Shown here: one piece after another, positions 5,747 through 7,441 of the stretch | Layout: the number at the start of each line of letters is the position of its first letter | How positions within the stretch are numbered: position 1 is the stretch's first letter | Assembly: GCA_016927965.1 (NCBI GenBank) | Contig: JAFGLP010000084.1 | Coordinates: forward strand, 1-7,441 | From: Dehalococcoidia bacterium | Lineage (GTDB): Bacteria; Chloroflexota; Dehalococcoidia; GIF9; UBA5629 | Direction: 5' to 3' | DNA length: 7,441 bases | The notes under the pieces: generated by a model | Database searches by the model: none | Seen by the model: only the letters and a program-made list of their open reading frames with translations | Told to the model about the DNA's origin: nothing | Translations under genes and position numbers: made by a program

Positions 5747-6910
5747 ATGAATTTATCACGCCGTTTAGACAAGATTCCTCCATACTTATTTGTGGAGATA
5801 AACAAGAAAATTGCTGCAAAAAAGGCGGAGGGGATAGATATAATTAGTTTTGCTATCGGTGACCCCGACGGTGAAACGCCGGCACATATTATTGAATATC
5901 TCTGTAAGGTTGCACATGATCCGGCCAATCACCATTACCCCGAGACCTTCGGATTGCCGGAGCTGTGTAAAGCTATTGCAGGGTGGTATAAGAGACGCTT
6001 TAATGTAGAGCTTGACCCTGCCAGAGAAGTACTGCCTTTGATCGGGTCAAAAGAAGGGATCGGGCACATGTCATTTTGCCTGCTTGATCCCGGTGATATT
6101 GCACTTGTGACCGACCCCGGGTATCCAGTGTATTCCATCAGTTGCCTTCTGGCAGGAGGGGAAATACATTACCTGAAGCTAAATGAAAGCAGCGGTTTTC
6201 TGCCTGATCTGGATGCTATTCACGCGGACGTGCTGAAAAAGGCCAAAGTGCTGTGGATATCTTATCCCAATAATCCTACCGGGGCCGTTGCCGAGCTTGA
6301 TTTTTTCAGTAATGTGGTAGCATTTGCTAAAAAGAATGACATCGCGGTCTGCCATGATGCTCCATATACAGAAGTAGCTTTCGATGGTTACCGGCCGCAC
6401 AGTTTCCTGGAAGTGCCGGGTGCCAAAGATATTGGTGTGGAATTCCATTCCTTATCGAAAACATATAATATGACCGGGTGGCGCATCGGTATGGTTGTGG
6501 GGAACCAAAAGATGGTGGATGGACTCTTTAGGTTTAAATCGAACATTGATTCGGGAATTCCACAGGCTATACAATTGGCTGCCATCGAGGCGTTGACTGG
6601 AAGTCAGGATGAGATACCTGCACGGAATATGGTCTACCAGGCACGCAGGGATAAAATCGTCAACGCGTTGAATGAGCTGGGTTTAAAGGTAACTACACCT
6701 AAAGCCGGTTTTTACATCTGGGCCAGGGTTCCCGAGGGCTATACTTCAGTCAGCTTTGTTGCAGAACTGCTTGATAAAGTAGGTGTGGCGGTTACTCCGG
6801 GGACAGGATACGGGAAATCCGGCGAAGGCTATGTCAGGCTTTCCATAACGCAGCCTGATGACAAATTTGACGAGGGTGTGCGCAGGCTGTTGACATTGAA
6901 GAAAGCCTGA
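5747..6910 (+). CDS. dapL: LL-diaminopimelate aminotransferase-like PLP enzyme, 387 aa
   Basis: This is a class I/II fold-type I aminotransferase. The PLP lysine is K238 in SLSKTYNMTGWRIG; other cofactor and substrate residues are N176 in YPNNPTG, D204 and Y207 in HDAPY, R246, and the carboxylate-binding R364 in YVRLS. GDPDGETP (38-45) is the usual N-terminal segment of the DapL and aspartate/alanine aminotransferase group. The overall sequence resembles LL-diaminopimelate aminotransferases of Dehalococcoides and other anaerobes, which convert tetrahydrodipicolinate directly to LL-diaminopimelate using glutamate. A role in lysine synthesis is therefore likely. Assignment within the family is from resemblance, and an alanine or aspartate aminotransferase cannot be excluded. 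The start is ATG 5747, behind AGGAG. The gene lies 31 bases after miaA and 18 before hflX. Confidence 0.8.
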   Translation: MNLSRRLDKIPPYLFVEINKKIAAKKAEGIDIISFAIGDPDGETPAHIIEYLCKVAHDPANHHYPETFGLPELCKAIAGWYKRRFNVELDPAREVLPLIGSKEGIGHMSFCLLDPGDIALVTDPGYPVYSISCLLAGGEIHYLKLNESSGFLPDLDAIHADVLKKAKVLWISYPNNPTGAVAELDFFSNVVAFAKKNDIAVCHDAPYTEVAFDGYRPHSFLEVPGAKDIGVEFHSLSKTYNMTGWRIGMVVGNQKMVDGLFRFKSNIDSGIPQAIQLAAIEALTGSQDEIPARNMVYQARRDKIVNALNELGLKVTTPKAGFYIWARVPEGYTSVSFVAELLDKVGVAVTPGTGYGKSGEGYVRLSITQPDDKFDEGVRRLLTLKKA

Positions 6911-6928
6911 ATCGGGTAGTATTACTAT

Positions 6929-7441
6929 ATGACAAAAAAGACAATTAACACCCGTGAAAGAAAAGAACGTGCTGTACTTGTAGGTGTTGAAGAAAGACGT
7001 CTGCTGAGGATGTGGCCGATTGACAGTTCCATGGATGAACTTAATCAGCTTGCCGGAACCGCCGGCGCGGATGTCGTCGGAAAATTCATTCAGAAGATGG
7101 AAAAACCGTCTTCAACTTATTACCTTGGATCGGGCAAACTGCAGGAGCTTATCGATCTGAAATCCCAACTAGAATACGGTACGGCCATTTTTAATGACGA
7201 ATTAGCTCCCAGGCAGCAGCGTAACCTTGAGGAAGCTCTGGGTGTTAAGGTAATAGACCGTACGGCATTGATACTGGACATTTTTGCGGGGCATGCCAGG
7301 ACCAGTGAAGGCAAACTACAGGTGGAGCTGGCCCAGCACGAGTACCTGTTGCCCCGACTGGCTGGGCAGTGGAGCCACCTGGAGAGGCTGGGAGGAGGAA
7401 TCGGCACCAGGGGGCCGGGCGAGACGCAGATCGAGACCGAC
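6929..7441 (+). CDS. hflX: Ribosome-associated GTPase HflX, N-terminal part (gene runs off the right edge)
   Basis: HflX is a GTPase of the TRAFAC Obg-HflX superfamily. It binds the ribosomal E-site region and splits stalled or stress-damaged 70S ribosomes. The frame is open for 171 codons to the edge. The N-terminal HflX domain is visible: GADVVGKFIQ (46-55), a YYLGSGK segment (64-70) and FNDELAPRQQRNLE (88-101), followed by VIDRTALILDIFAGHARTSEGKLQVELA and a helical linker. The diagnostic GTRGPGETQIETD (159-171) sits at the very edge; the G domain follows outside the window. ATG 6929 is the first start after an in-frame TAG at 6917 and fits the family. Only a weak GGGT-like Shine-Dalgarno is present. 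It follows the aminotransferase by 18 bases and is probably the fifth gene of the pgk operon. Confidence 0.95.
   Translation, partial: MTKKTINTRERKERAVLVGVEERRLLRMWPIDSSMDELNQLAGTAGADVVGKFIQKMEKPSSTYYLGSGKLQELIDLKSQLEYGTAIFNDELAPRQQRNLEEALGVKVIDRTALILDIFAGHARTSEGKLQVELAQHEYLLPRLAGQWSHLERLGGGIGTRGPGETQIETD

Noticed and set aside
5518..5928. Minus-strand open frame of 136 codons across the end of miaA and the start of the aminotransferase gene
   Set aside because: It is antisense to two well-supported genes and its content is low-information and hydrophobic.

Overview
The window looks like ordinary chromosomal housekeeping DNA of a Chloroflexota bacterium, most likely of the Dehalococcoidia type. 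I infer this from protein style: a MiaB with C-V-V-R-Q after its second cysteine, a MiaA with G-G-S-G-Q-Y-V-W, a guanylate kinase whose P-loop ends G-K-D, and an LL-diaminopimelate-type aminotransferase. It is recognition from memory, not a database result. GC content looks moderate, and many starts have weak or no Shine-Dalgarno sequence.

Layout. Positions 1-497 (minus) hold the N-terminal 165 codons of miaB, running off the left edge. A tRNA-Ser(GCU) gene with encoded CCA lies just upstream of it on the same strand (596-687). Between this tRNA and ybeY is a compact divergent promoter region (719-798). ybeY (807-1310) overlaps a metallo-beta-lactamase-fold hydrolase gene (1300-1977) by 11 bases. 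That pair converges, with a 17-base gap, on gmk (1995-2597, minus). A 170-base divergent region then carries a good promoter (2677-2705) for a plus-strand run: pgk, tpiA, miaA, a dapL-like aminotransferase and the start of hflX, which leaves at the right edge. The gaps in this run are 61, 2, 31 and 18 bases, so it is probably one operon.

How the genes fit together. pgk and tpiA are lower glycolysis/gluconeogenesis steps. dapL makes the lysine and diaminopimelate precursor. miaA and miaB (opposite strands, separate units) act in sequence on A37 of tRNAs that read UNN codons. YbeY and HflX are ribosome-associated quality factors, and Gmk supplies GDP. Translation and tRNA maturation are therefore over-represented around a small central-metabolism core.

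I found no mobile element, CRISPR array, phage gene, riboswitch or new defence-type system. The points worth a second look are small: a likely leaderless ybeY mRNA, a possible tRNA-Ser/miaB co-transcript, acidic-residue changes in nucleotide-binding motifs of Pgk and Gmk, and a short acidic open frame overlapping the pgk start. No gene-free stretch exceeds 300 bases.
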